Below, piece after piece: positions 25,216-33,257 of a DNA stretch of 64,000 nucleotides; the stretch's first letter is position 1; every line of letters begins with the position of its first letter. Position numbers and translations under genes: made by a program. Source of the DNA: Sunxiuqinia sp965230765 (GTDB lineage: Bacteria; Bacteroidota; Bacteroidia; Bacteroidales; Prolixibacteraceae); the NCBI GenBank assembly GCA_965230765.1, contig CBDDLR010000001.1:372001-436000 (forward strand), written 5' to 3'. The notes beneath the pieces are model-generated. The model searched no databases and had not been told where the DNA came from. It was given only the letters and a program-made list of their open reading frames with translations.

Positions 25216-26238
25216 TCAAATGTTTTCACCGCTCCTGATCGAATGCCCACTTAATAAATTTTCAAAAATCGTTTTTTCATTTTTAAAGTTAAGAAAAGGA
25301 AAAATTTTTATTATTCGCTCAATTTCCCCTAGGTTATATAACAGAAACTTTTTGTAGTCCTCTGATCCAGAATTAAATGGACGATGACCAATTGCTTTAT
25401 TAATTTTCAACACATCATTGATGAGTTTTTTTGTGTCAGCAGAGAACATTTTTTCACCAAATTTTTCCCATATAAAATTTATTGCTGATTGATTTAAATG
25501 CAATAAATCCGGAGCATAGAACCGATAGTCCCTAAGTTCGTCCATGATAATCTCATAACTGGGGAAGTAAGCATGCTGATGTATATTTACTTTCTTTAAA
25601 ATGCGCTCTACACTTAACAATAAAGTTGATTTACTGAGCTGATTTTCAATAGCACCATCTTTCCAGTGACGAATAGGGCTGACCGTAAATAGGACTTTTA
25701 AATTTGGGTTAAATTTCAATACACAATGAAACAGGTCGATATATTCGTGAACAATGTCATCCAAATCAAGTCGAAACCGTTCAAAATCTGCACCTGGGAA
25801 TTTATGGCAATTTGATACAATACTCTTTTCCCCTTTCAAACGGTATACCCATGCAGTTCCAAAAGAGATTACCAAATAATCCGATTTTTTTAGATGTTCA
25901 TGTGAAGTTTCAAGCCTTGAGTTCATCTTCTCCAACGCCTCTTCTGCTGAAGTAGCTGAAAACCGGCTATGATGATCAAAGCTTCCCCACAATTCATTTT
26001 GAAAAAATAAGTCTTCTTTGCAATACGGGCTTGGATTAATTAACCTTCTGATGCTTTTTGCTATCGACAAAGGGTTGTACAAAATACCAAAAGGATTTTG
26101 GTCAACCTGAAACTTAGATTCTTCTAATTTTTTACCAATATTTTCAGCAAAACAGGAACCAATCAACATGATCTTGTTCTGATGATTAATATCCCAACCG
26201 TAGTTGGGTATTTTTACTTCGGTAAAAAATTGATTCAT
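25216..26238 (-). CDS. GSCFA domain protein
   Basis: The 340-aa protein carries the signature that names its family, IMLIGSCFAENIGKKL (about 23-38), followed by NPFGILYNPLSI. Later motifs are SFGTAWVYRL, FTVSPIRHWKDG, and DLLHLNQSAINFIWEKF. The GSCFA family is related to SGNH/GDSL hydrolases, with Ser in the GS motif and the distal DxxH (LLHLN) as possible catalytic residues. Its substrate is not known. The start ATG overlaps the branching-enzyme stop by one base (TAATG), so the two are translationally coupled. This suggests a role in alpha-glucan metabolism, but no such role is established. Confidence 0.9.
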   Translation of the reverse strand: MNQFFTEVKIPNYGWDINHQNKIMLIGSCFAENIGKKLEESKFQVDQNPFGILYNPLSIAKSIRRLINPSPYCKEDLFFQNELWGSFDHHSRFSATSAEEALEKMNSRLETSHEHLKKSDYLVISFGTAWVYRLKGEKSIVSNCHKFPGADFERFRLDLDDIVHEYIDLFHCVLKFNPNLKVLFTVSPIRHWKDGAIENQLSKSTLLLSVERILKKVNIHQHAYFPSYEIIMDELRDYRFYAPDLLHLNQSAINFIWEKFGEKMFSADTKKLINDVLKINKAIGHRPFNSGSEDYKKFLLYNLGEIERIIKIFPFLNFKNEKTIFENLLSGHSIRSGENI

Positions 26239-28250
26239 TAACGTACTCGTCTAAATGGTTCTCTTTTTAATACTAAGCCCGTTCTAGCCGGCAAATAAAG
26301 ATGCAACTGATGCTGGCTGGTCAACCCGGCCATCGGCCTGGTGTAATAAATCATGCTTGAATTAATCCGTCCCTGACCACCAAATTTTTCATCATCAGTA
26401 TTTAATAATATTCTAAATTTTGAAGGTGAATATGCGATACCGTAATCGGTGTATGAATTTACCGGGTGAAAATTAAACACGAACATGAAGTCACCACGCT
26501 GGTAAACTAATACTTTATCGCCGTTGTTATCGTAATTTTTATATACCTCAGGAACTTCCAATAATCTATTCTGCCTTACAAAATCCATCAATGCTTTGTC
26601 AAAATCCGAAAGCCAATGATAGCGAAGTTCTTTATTTTCAGAAATAGACCAAATCCTACGCGCGTGTTTATATGACCAGTTATTCCCCTCCCGCGGGAAG
26701 TCAATCCATTCGGGGTGGCCAAACTCATTCCCCATAAAATTAAGGTATGCACCACCTGCACATGACAAAGTAGCCAGGCGAATCATTTTATGAAGTGCAA
26801 TTCCCCTATCGACAATCATGTTAGGCTGATCTTTACGCATGCTGAAATACATTTCTTTATCCAGCAATCGGAAGATGATTGTTTTATCACCTACCAAGGC
26901 CTGATCATGAGATTCAGCATAACTAACCACTTTTTCATCCATCCTTTTCGAGGTGAGTTCATGGTAGATTTGCCCCATGTCCCATTCATCGTCTTTATAT
27001 TCTTTGATAAGCTTGATCCAAAAATCGGGCACACCCATCGCCATTCGATAATCGAAACCATAACCACCATCTTCAATTTCGGTTGCCACGCCAGGCATAC
27101 CACTCATTTCTTCAGCAATAGAAAGCGCATTGGGGTTAATTTCATGAATGAGCTTGTTTGCCAAAAAGAAATAACTCACAGCTTCTTCATCAACATTTGG
27201 AGTGTAATAGTCATCATACGAGGTAAAAGCTTTCCCTAAACCATGATCTAAATAGAGCATGCTGGTCACACCATCGAAACGGAAACCATCGAACTGATAT
27301 TCCTCTAACCAATACCGAATATTCGATAACAGGAAGTGCAACACCTCATTCTTTCCATAGTTGAAGCAATAAGAATCCCAGGCAGGATGTTCGCCTCTTT
27401 CTCCGTCATGAAAAAACTGGTAACGGGTACCGTCATATCTTCCTAACCCTTCCACTTCGTTCCGAACAGCATGTGAATGTACCAGGTCAATAATAACTGC
27501 CATGTCCATTTCATGGGCTTCATCAATAAGTTGTTTTAGTTCATCGGGTGTTCCGAACCGGGAAGATGCAGCGAAAAAACTGGAAACATGATACCCAAAA
27601 CTCCCATAATAAGGGTGCTCGGGTATAGCCATTATTTGAATGGTATTGTACCCGGCATTTTTAATTTTTGGTAACATTATCGTGCGAAATTCGTCATAAG
27701 TATGCACCCGGTCTTCTTCGCCAGCCATTCCAATATGGCTCTCATAAATCAAGGGTGCTTCTTCGCCCCTGTCAAAATTCTTTATTTTCCATTGATATGG
27801 TTTTTCAGGCAACCATACCTGAGCATTAAACTCATGCGTTTCTTTATTCTGAACAGCCCTGTTTGCCCAGGCTGGAATTCGTTTTCCTCCACCACCAGGC
27901 CATTTCATAGAAAACGCGTACAAATCGCCGTGATGCAACAAATCCTGTTCAAGCTCTAACTCCCATGCACCATTTCCAATGGATTTCAACAAGTACTCTT
28001 CTTTCTCTTGCCAATTGTTAAACTCACCAATTAAATAAATTTGCTCAACATTCGGGGCCCAATCCCTAATAACCCAACCATTTGCTGTTCGGTGAAGACC
28101 GTACCATAAATAGCCACTGGCAAAATCCTTTAAAGTGCCAGTCCCTGCCAGTTCCTCATATTTTTTTTCTGCTATTTGGTATCTTGAATTAATAACCCCT
28201 GCGTGTGGTTCTAACCAAGGATCATTGGAGATTAACTTGAATTGTTCCAT
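26238..28250 (-). CDS. glgB: 1,4-alpha-glucan branching enzyme (GH13, eukaryote-like GlgB)
   Basis: The 670-aa enzyme makes alpha-1,6 branches. A CBM48-type N-terminal domain (about 40-140: GLHRTANGWVIRDWAPNVEQIYLIGEF) precedes the GH13 barrel. Visible barrel motifs are AVIIDLVHSH, nucleophile DGFRFDGVTSM, acid SIAEEMSGMPG and SYAESHDQALVGDK, then GNEFGHPEWIDFP and the C-terminal beta domain. The arrangement is the GH13_8-like, eukaryotic/plant type found in Bacteroidota. The frame is open to a GTG at 28298; I prefer the ATG at 28250 (MEQFKLISNDPWLEP) because relatives start there. It is the first gene of the operon, coupled to the GSCFA gene. Confidence 0.9.
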   Translation of the reverse strand: MEQFKLISNDPWLEPHAGVINSRYQIAEKKYEELAGTGTLKDFASGYLWYGLHRTANGWVIRDWAPNVEQIYLIGEFNNWQEKEEYLLKSIGNGAWELELEQDLLHHGDLYAFSMKWPGGGGKRIPAWANRAVQNKETHEFNAQVWLPEKPYQWKIKNFDRGEEAPLIYESHIGMAGEEDRVHTYDEFRTIMLPKIKNAGYNTIQIMAIPEHPYYGSFGYHVSSFFAASSRFGTPDELKQLIDEAHEMDMAVIIDLVHSHAVRNEVEGLGRYDGTRYQFFHDGERGEHPAWDSYCFNYGKNEVLHFLLSNIRYWLEEYQFDGFRFDGVTSMLYLDHGLGKAFTSYDDYYTPNVDEEAVSYFFLANKLIHEINPNALSIAEEMSGMPGVATEIEDGGYGFDYRMAMGVPDFWIKLIKEYKDDEWDMGQIYHELTSKRMDEKVVSYAESHDQALVGDKTIIFRLLDKEMYFSMRKDQPNMIVDRGIALHKMIRLATLSCAGGAYLNFMGNEFGHPEWIDFPREGNNWSYKHARRIWSISENKELRYHWLSDFDKALMDFVRQNRLLEVPEVYKNYDNNGDKVLVYQRGDFMFVFNFHPVNSYTDYGIAYSPSKFRILLNTDDEKFGGQGRINSSMIYYTRPMAGLTSQHQLHLYLPARTGLVLKREPFRRVR

Positions 28251-28384
28251 AGAGACGTGGTTTTTTTTAAAGGTATGAAACATCTCCATAAAATCCACTT
28301 AATGAAACCAGCAATTTTCGCTTAATTCATAAGATTTTTTTATCCTTCTGACATTGAACAAGTAACGATTGCATAATACCGACA

Positions 28385-28870
28385 TTATTCCATTTTTTGC
28401 CCGGATCGGAAGCCAAATTTGATTCGTTCAATCATATTTTCAATCCTCCGAACTCTCGTCTCATCCCGTTTTGCTTCATTAATATGATGAACTATTGCAC
28501 ATTTATTGTAGAATGAAAGCTTTTCGAACTTTTGTTTTAACTCATGGTCATCATCCAACAACCATTGAAAATCTTCTGGGATTTCCAACGTTCGGGGTTC
28601 GTTATTCTTCTCCAATACAATTTCTACCTCCTGCCCTTCTTTTTTCCCAATTGCTTCTTGAATTTCTTTTCGCACATAAATTGCATGTTCACCATTTCCA
28701 ATAGGCATTAAACTACCTTCACGATAAAACCCGTCAATCCAGCTTTTAACCCTTATCGGCCCATTGGTGCCATATTCTTCTTTTACACTAAATGGAAAAC
28801 CTGCATAAACTCCACCCCGGTCAAGTGAAAATAACGTAGTTTTATATTGATAACGCTTAGGTTTCATCAT
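28385..28870 (-). CDS. YdeI/OmpD-associated family protein (DUF1905 plus OmdA-like)
   Basis: The 161-aa cytoplasmic protein has an N-terminal DUF1905-type beta barrel (about 5-85), seen as TLFSLDRGGVYAGFPFSVKE, then VKSWIDGFYREGSLMPIG and GNGEHAIYVRKEIQEAIGK. The C-terminal YdeI/OmdA helical part (about 95-160) contains PEDFQWLLDDDHELKQKFEKL, then KCAIVHHINEAKRDETRVRRIE. YdeI-like proteins are linked to bacteriocin or stress tolerance, but the molecular role is unsettled. The gene starts 2 bp after the queG stop on the same strand, so the two are probably co-transcribed. Confidence 0.82.
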   Translation of the reverse strand: MMKPKRYQYKTTLFSLDRGGVYAGFPFSVKEEYGTNGPIRVKSWIDGFYREGSLMPIGNGEHAIYVRKEIQEAIGKKEGQEVEIVLEKNNEPRTLEIPEDFQWLLDDDHELKQKFEKLSFYNKCAIVHHINEAKRDETRVRRIENMIERIKFGFRSGQKME

Positions 28871-28872
28871 TT

Positions 28873-29814
28873 CTATGTTGAGTCATCAGATGAATAAAGA
28901 AAGTTTAAGTTTCGTTTGAGACCTTCATATTTGGCGCGCTTCACAGCAGAGTTGCGAAACAATTCATTGAACAAGGGTTTGTCCATTGCCAGCCACTCGT
29001 CTTTAGTCAACTCCAACAATTTTGGATTAGGTTCAAAGTCTGGCTCTTCATGAGGTGCCGATTTTAAGTTCCATGGGCAAACATCCTGGCAAATATCGCA
29101 TCCGAAAACCCTGTTTTGAAATTTGCCTTTCAAGCTTTCATCTAATTCCCCCTTCAACTCAATGGTTTGATAAGAAATACACTTTATGGCATCAACTACA
29201 TACGGTGCAACAATCGCCTTCGTTGGGCAAGCATCAATACACCGGGTACAGTTTCCACAGTGATTACGGACTACCTTCTCATCTGGCTCAAGTTCCAGGT
29301 CAAGAATCAACTCACCTACAAAAAAGAAACTGCCATGATCCACGGAAATAAGGTTGGTATTTTTCCCAATCCAACCCAATCCTGCTTTTGCCGCCCAGGC
29401 CTTGTCCAACACCGGAGCAGAATCAACAAAAGCCCTCCCGCTACACTCATTAATTTCTTCCTGGATGAAATGAAAAAGCTTGTGCAACTTCTCCTTCATG
29501 ACAAAGTGATAGTCTATACCATAAGCGTACTTTGACAATATTGGGGCATGCGGATCTTTCTGGGATTCTTTCGGATAGTAATTCAATAAAACAGAAATAA
29601 CTGACTTTGCATTTTCAACAAGTAAGCGTGGATTGAGCCTTTTCTCCTGGTTTCTCTCCATGTAGCCCAGCTCACCATGCATTCCATGTTCCAGCCAATT
29701 TTCAAGCCTGCTTTTTTCATCAACAAGAAAACCAGCACGGGAAATACCACAATCCAAAAAGCCCAGCTCAATGGCTTTCTGTTTGATCATGATCGTTTTC
29801 TTGTGACTATCCAT
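28873..29814 (-). CDS. queG: Epoxyqueuosine reductase QueG
   Basis: The 313-aa cobalamin- and iron-sulfur-dependent enzyme reduces epoxyqueuosine to queuosine at the tRNA wobble base, the last step of queuosine synthesis. The N-terminal domain includes FLDCGISRAGF and YMERNQEKRLNPRLLVENAKS. The KAGLGWIGKNTNLI and GSFFFVGELILDLELEPDE motifs follow. Two 4Fe-4S clusters are bound by NHCGNCTRCIDACPTKAI and FGCDICQDVCPWN. Length is slightly short because the C-terminal HEAT-like repeat found in some QueG is absent. It probably heads a two-gene unit with the YdeI-like gene. Confidence 0.92.
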   Translation of the reverse strand: MDSHKKTIMIKQKAIELGFLDCGISRAGFLVDEKSRLENWLEHGMHGELGYMERNQEKRLNPRLLVENAKSVISVLLNYYPKESQKDPHAPILSKYAYGIDYHFVMKEKLHKLFHFIQEEINECSGRAFVDSAPVLDKAWAAKAGLGWIGKNTNLISVDHGSFFFVGELILDLELEPDEKVVRNHCGNCTRCIDACPTKAIVAPYVVDAIKCISYQTIELKGELDESLKGKFQNRVFGCDICQDVCPWNLKSAPHEEPDFEPNPKLLELTKDEWLAMDKPLFNELFRNSAVKRAKYEGLKRNLNFLYSSDDST

Positions 29815-29899
29815 ACAAAGTAAAGTTATCCGATACTTTGTAAAGTTAAACTACCTGAGAATGTTTACAAATTGATGATCAAATATTCCTTGCAGCAGA

Positions 29900-31342
29900 T
29901 TAAAGTTTTCTGGTCATTACACCCGTTTTGCGTTCTTTCATGACCCCGATGTAAAATATTGCCGTAAATAATACTGAACACCCAATGCCCAAGACATAGG
30001 AAATTCTGGCATCCAACTCAAATCCTTCCGGGGCAATTAAAATGTAACTCACCACAACCGCAGTCATAAAAACTGCAGGAATCAAAACGAACAAATATTT
30101 ACCAGATGTTCTCTGCATATAAACAACAGCAGTCCACAGAACAAAAACTGATAATGTTTGGTTGGCCCAACCAAAATACCGCCATATGATTGCAAAATCA
30201 ACTTGAGTTAACAGAAAGCCAATGGCAAACATTGGGATTGTAATATAAAGCCTCTGGATAAGTTTCCCTTGATTTATTGAAAATGAGTCTGCAATCGTTA
30301 ACCGGGCGCTGCGAAACGCAGTATCCCCAGAAGTAATTGGTGCCGCCACAACTCCAATCAATGCCAAAATTCCGCCAACTTTACCGAGCAATCCATTGCA
30401 AATTTCATTTACCGCCCAGGCTGCGTTTTGCCCAGGAACAGCCAGGGTTTCCCCTAATTCGCGCACCCCGCCAAAGAATGCCATGGCCACTGCAGCCCAA
30501 ATCAAAGCAACAATACCCTCAGCAATCATTGCCCCAAAAAATATACGTTTACCATCCTTTTCACTGGGCAAACAACGAGCCATTAATGGTGATTGGGTAG
30601 AGTGAAAACCAGAAATAGCCCCACAGGCAATCGTAATAAACAGCAATGGGAAAACTGGAAATTTTGAAGGTTCATCATGCATATTCACGAAGTTTGCAGG
30701 TGTTAGTTCAGGAATCTCAAAACCACCAAATACCATGGTCACCGTAATTCCTGCTGCCATGATTAACAAACTCAATCCGAATATCGGGTATATTTTCCCA
30801 ATCAATTTATCAATCGGGATCATGGTTGCCAACAAATAATAAATAAATATACCTACACCAATTATGGTCACATCAACACCCGAAAATGAAGTGATGATAC
30901 TTGCAGGCCCTTTCACAAAAACAACACCTACCAAAATCAACAAGACAACAGCAAAAACCCGCATGAAATTCTTAACACCAATCCCCAAGTATTTTCCTAC
31001 CACCTCAGGGATACTGGCTCCATTGTGCCGAATTGATAACATTCCTGCAAAGTAATCGTGAACAGCACCAGCAAAAATACAACCCAGTACAATCCAAATA
31101 AATGCGACCGGTCCCCACAGCGCACCAGCTATTGCGCCAAAGATTGGCCCCAGCCCTGCAATATTCAGAAATTGAATGAGAAAAATCTTCCCAGGTTTGA
31201 GCGGTACGTAGTCTACGCCATCCTGCTGGGTATAAGCCGGAGTTGCCCTGCTTGGATCAGCTCCAAATTGTTTTTCAACAAAACTTCCATATATAAAATA
31301 GGCAGCTACCAGAACTCCAACACAAATCAGAAATGTTACCAT
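29900..31342 (-). CDS. cstA: Carbon starvation protein A (CstA-family transporter), short form
   Basis: The 480-aa inner-membrane protein has about 13 hydrophobic stretches. It carries CstA motifs: VDYVPLKPGKIFLIQFLNIAGLGPIFG, split here as VPLKPGKIFLIQ and NIAGLGPIFGAIAGALWGP; IVLGCIFAGAVHDYFAGMLS; and SGFHSTQSPLMARCLPSEKDG. CstA proteins import peptides or pyruvate when carbon is scarce. At 480 aa it is much shorter than the roughly 700-aa enterobacterial form, as usual for many anaerobes. It starts 26 bp after the FAD-oxidoreductase stop, so it may be the last gene of that sulfatase operon. Confidence 0.9.
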   Translation of the reverse strand: MVTFLICVGVLVAAYFIYGSFVEKQFGADPSRATPAYTQQDGVDYVPLKPGKIFLIQFLNIAGLGPIFGAIAGALWGPVAFIWIVLGCIFAGAVHDYFAGMLSIRHNGASIPEVVGKYLGIGVKNFMRVFAVVLLILVGVVFVKGPASIITSFSGVDVTIIGVGIFIYYLLATMIPIDKLIGKIYPIFGLSLLIMAAGITVTMVFGGFEIPELTPANFVNMHDEPSKFPVFPLLFITIACGAISGFHSTQSPLMARCLPSEKDGKRIFFGAMIAEGIVALIWAAVAMAFFGGVRELGETLAVPGQNAAWAVNEICNGLLGKVGGILALIGVVAAPITSGDTAFRSARLTIADSFSINQGKLIQRLYITIPMFAIGFLLTQVDFAIIWRYFGWANQTLSVFVLWTAVVYMQRTSGKYLFVLIPAVFMTAVVVSYILIAPEGFELDARISYVLGIGCSVLFTAIFYIGVMKERKTGVMTRKL

Positions 31343-31368
31343 AACAACTTTTTTAAACGAGCCTTAAA

Positions 31369-33234
31369 TTAATGTTTATTCAGCAAAGTTCCACCCATAT
31401 TATAATTTTGGGTTTTTGGCAGATAACCATCACCAACTCCTTTTTCCATCAACTCAACCAGCTCCTCAAAGTAAGCTTCATAAATGTCCCTGGGATAGAT
31501 ATTCCCTTCTTTACAAATTGAAGCTGCCATGCCCAGTACCTCCCCCATCATACCTGTAGTACGCATTAAACGGACTGTTCCTAATGCAACATGCGATACA
31601 CTGATATTCCGTCCTGCCATCATTAAGTTGCTAATATTTTTTGAATACAGGCAACGGAAAGGAATTGGATATGGATAAATTTCGGTATGCTTTGCAATGG
31701 ATTTGAAACTTGCCCCCGGGAATAATTTTTCATTTTTCGGATCAGGATAATGCAGGTCAATCGTCCATGAAGTTGGAACAGTTCCGTCTGGATATACATT
31801 GTGATTGATCAGGTCTTGCTCGATTAAAACATAATCGCCCAAGAGCCTGCGTGATTCGCGTTTTCCACCAACATAAGCGACCCATTTCAATTTTTCATTC
31901 AAGAATTCTTCTTTTGATTTGGAGTGGTTTTTGACGAAAGACCAGTTTGAAAACACAACCAACATTCCGTAATCACGAATCTTCTCAAATTCTTTGGTCA
32001 TGTCCATTCCCATTCCTGTTTCCCAGTTCCAATCACCTTTTGTAATCGCCTCTGCTTTTTTCTTGTTCCATGTCAAGCCCCATTGAATATCAGGGAAAGG
32101 TGCTTTTTCATCAACCTCTTCAGAAAACCACTGTACGGAAACCCCCATGGTTAATTTATCTGCTTTTTTAGGAGCAGTTTTTTCTCCATAGGTTGAGCGA
32201 CTTTCACGACCAATCATGTATTCAGCTCCGGCCAAAGCCCCAATTGTGCCGTCACCTGTGCAGTCAGCAAATAATGGTGCTTCAAATGAGAGTTTTTCCC
32301 CTGTTTCTATGTGCTGGGCTATTACTTTAGTTATTTTCCCATTTTTTGCCACCACTTCATTGGCGTGGCAATTCAGGAACAACGTAAGGTTTTCTTCGTT
32401 TAATACTGCCTGAAGTTTTTTGTCATCTTCATAGTTTCCTTTTGGCTCTGCATTCCCTCCTTTTGTTGGTCCAATTTCATTTACAAGATTTCCCAGAGCA
32501 GGATAAGGCTCTAAATTAATCCTGGCGCCAAGATGAACTCGAACTTCAGAACTATTATTGCCACCAAGAACGGGACGGTTCTGAACCAATGCGGTCTTTA
32601 CTCCCAACCGTGCTGCAGAGATTGCAGCACATGTACCAGCCATTCCCCCACCAATCACAACAAAGTCAAACTCTCCTGCACTTGATGGCTTTGTTGATAT
32701 GCCTAGCTTTTTCTTCCTGAATTTTGCCAACTCTTCCAAGCTTGATGGTGGAATAAAATCAGCATCAGATGTGATAATTATTGCATCGCACCGTCCATTA
32801 AACCCCGTCAAATCTTTAAGTTCAAGCTTATATTCTTTGGCTTCCAACTCAACCCCATCGACTTTCTCCCAGGACCATTCTCCTGATTCTGTGCCAAAAA
32901 CCTTGTCGATTGGCTTTCCGCCAATTATTAGTTTGAATTTTCCGGGAGCATCTGCATCCGACCAATTGGCCACCCAATTTTTAGTGCGAACAAAAACTGA
33001 ATATTTCCCGGTCTCGCCAATTCGAACTGAAGTGCTGGCATTTTCCACCACATATCCCAAGCCATGAGCCATAAGGTAGGGAGACCCCATTTCATCCATG
33101 AATTGCTGATCGACTACCCAACCACCTTTTTCTTCAAAGCTCTCTGCCTCAACAAGAAGGGTCTGATTTTCTTTTGACAAGCAACTTAAAGAGAAGAATA
33201 CTGCAAAAGTTAATAGAACTAGTTGTTTTTTCAT
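31369..33234 (-). CDS. Exported FAD-dependent oxidoreductase with N-terminal beta-sandwich
   Basis: The 621-aa protein starts at the ATG at 33234 (MKKQLVLLTFAVFFSLSCL), giving a signal peptide. A longer reading to 33291 would run into the gene before it. Residues about 25-160 (LLVEAESFEEKGGWVVDQ, then YSVFVRTKNWVANW) look like a carbohydrate-binding-type beta-sandwich. From about 185 there is an FAD_oxidored domain with the dinucleotide loop FVVIGGGMAGTCAAISAAR, LVQNRPVLGGNNSSEVRVH and FADCTGDGTIGALAGAEY, ending with MMAGRNISVSHVALGTVR. It probably oxidises or isomerises a sugar from polysaccharide breakdown. It follows an unknown lipoprotein and sulfatase on the same strand. The substrate is unknown. 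Confidence 0.85.
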   Translation of the reverse strand: MKKQLVLLTFAVFFSLSCLSKENQTLLVEAESFEEKGGWVVDQQFMDEMGSPYLMAHGLGYVVENASTSVRIGETGKYSVFVRTKNWVANWSDADAPGKFKLIIGGKPIDKVFGTESGEWSWEKVDGVELEAKEYKLELKDLTGFNGRCDAIIITSDADFIPPSSLEELAKFRKKKLGISTKPSSAGEFDFVVIGGGMAGTCAAISAARLGVKTALVQNRPVLGGNNSSEVRVHLGARINLEPYPALGNLVNEIGPTKGGNAEPKGNYEDDKKLQAVLNEENLTLFLNCHANEVVAKNGKITKVIAQHIETGEKLSFEAPLFADCTGDGTIGALAGAEYMIGRESRSTYGEKTAPKKADKLTMGVSVQWFSEEVDEKAPFPDIQWGLTWNKKKAEAITKGDWNWETGMGMDMTKEFEKIRDYGMLVVFSNWSFVKNHSKSKEEFLNEKLKWVAYVGGKRESRRLLGDYVLIEQDLINHNVYPDGTVPTSWTIDLHYPDPKNEKLFPGASFKSIAKHTEIYPYPIPFRCLYSKNISNLMMAGRNISVSHVALGTVRLMRTTGMMGEVLGMAASICKEGNIYPRDIYEAYFEELVELMEKGVGDGYLPKTQNYNMGGTLLNKH

Positions 33235-33257
33235 GTTTTTGTAATTGTTGTTTAAAA

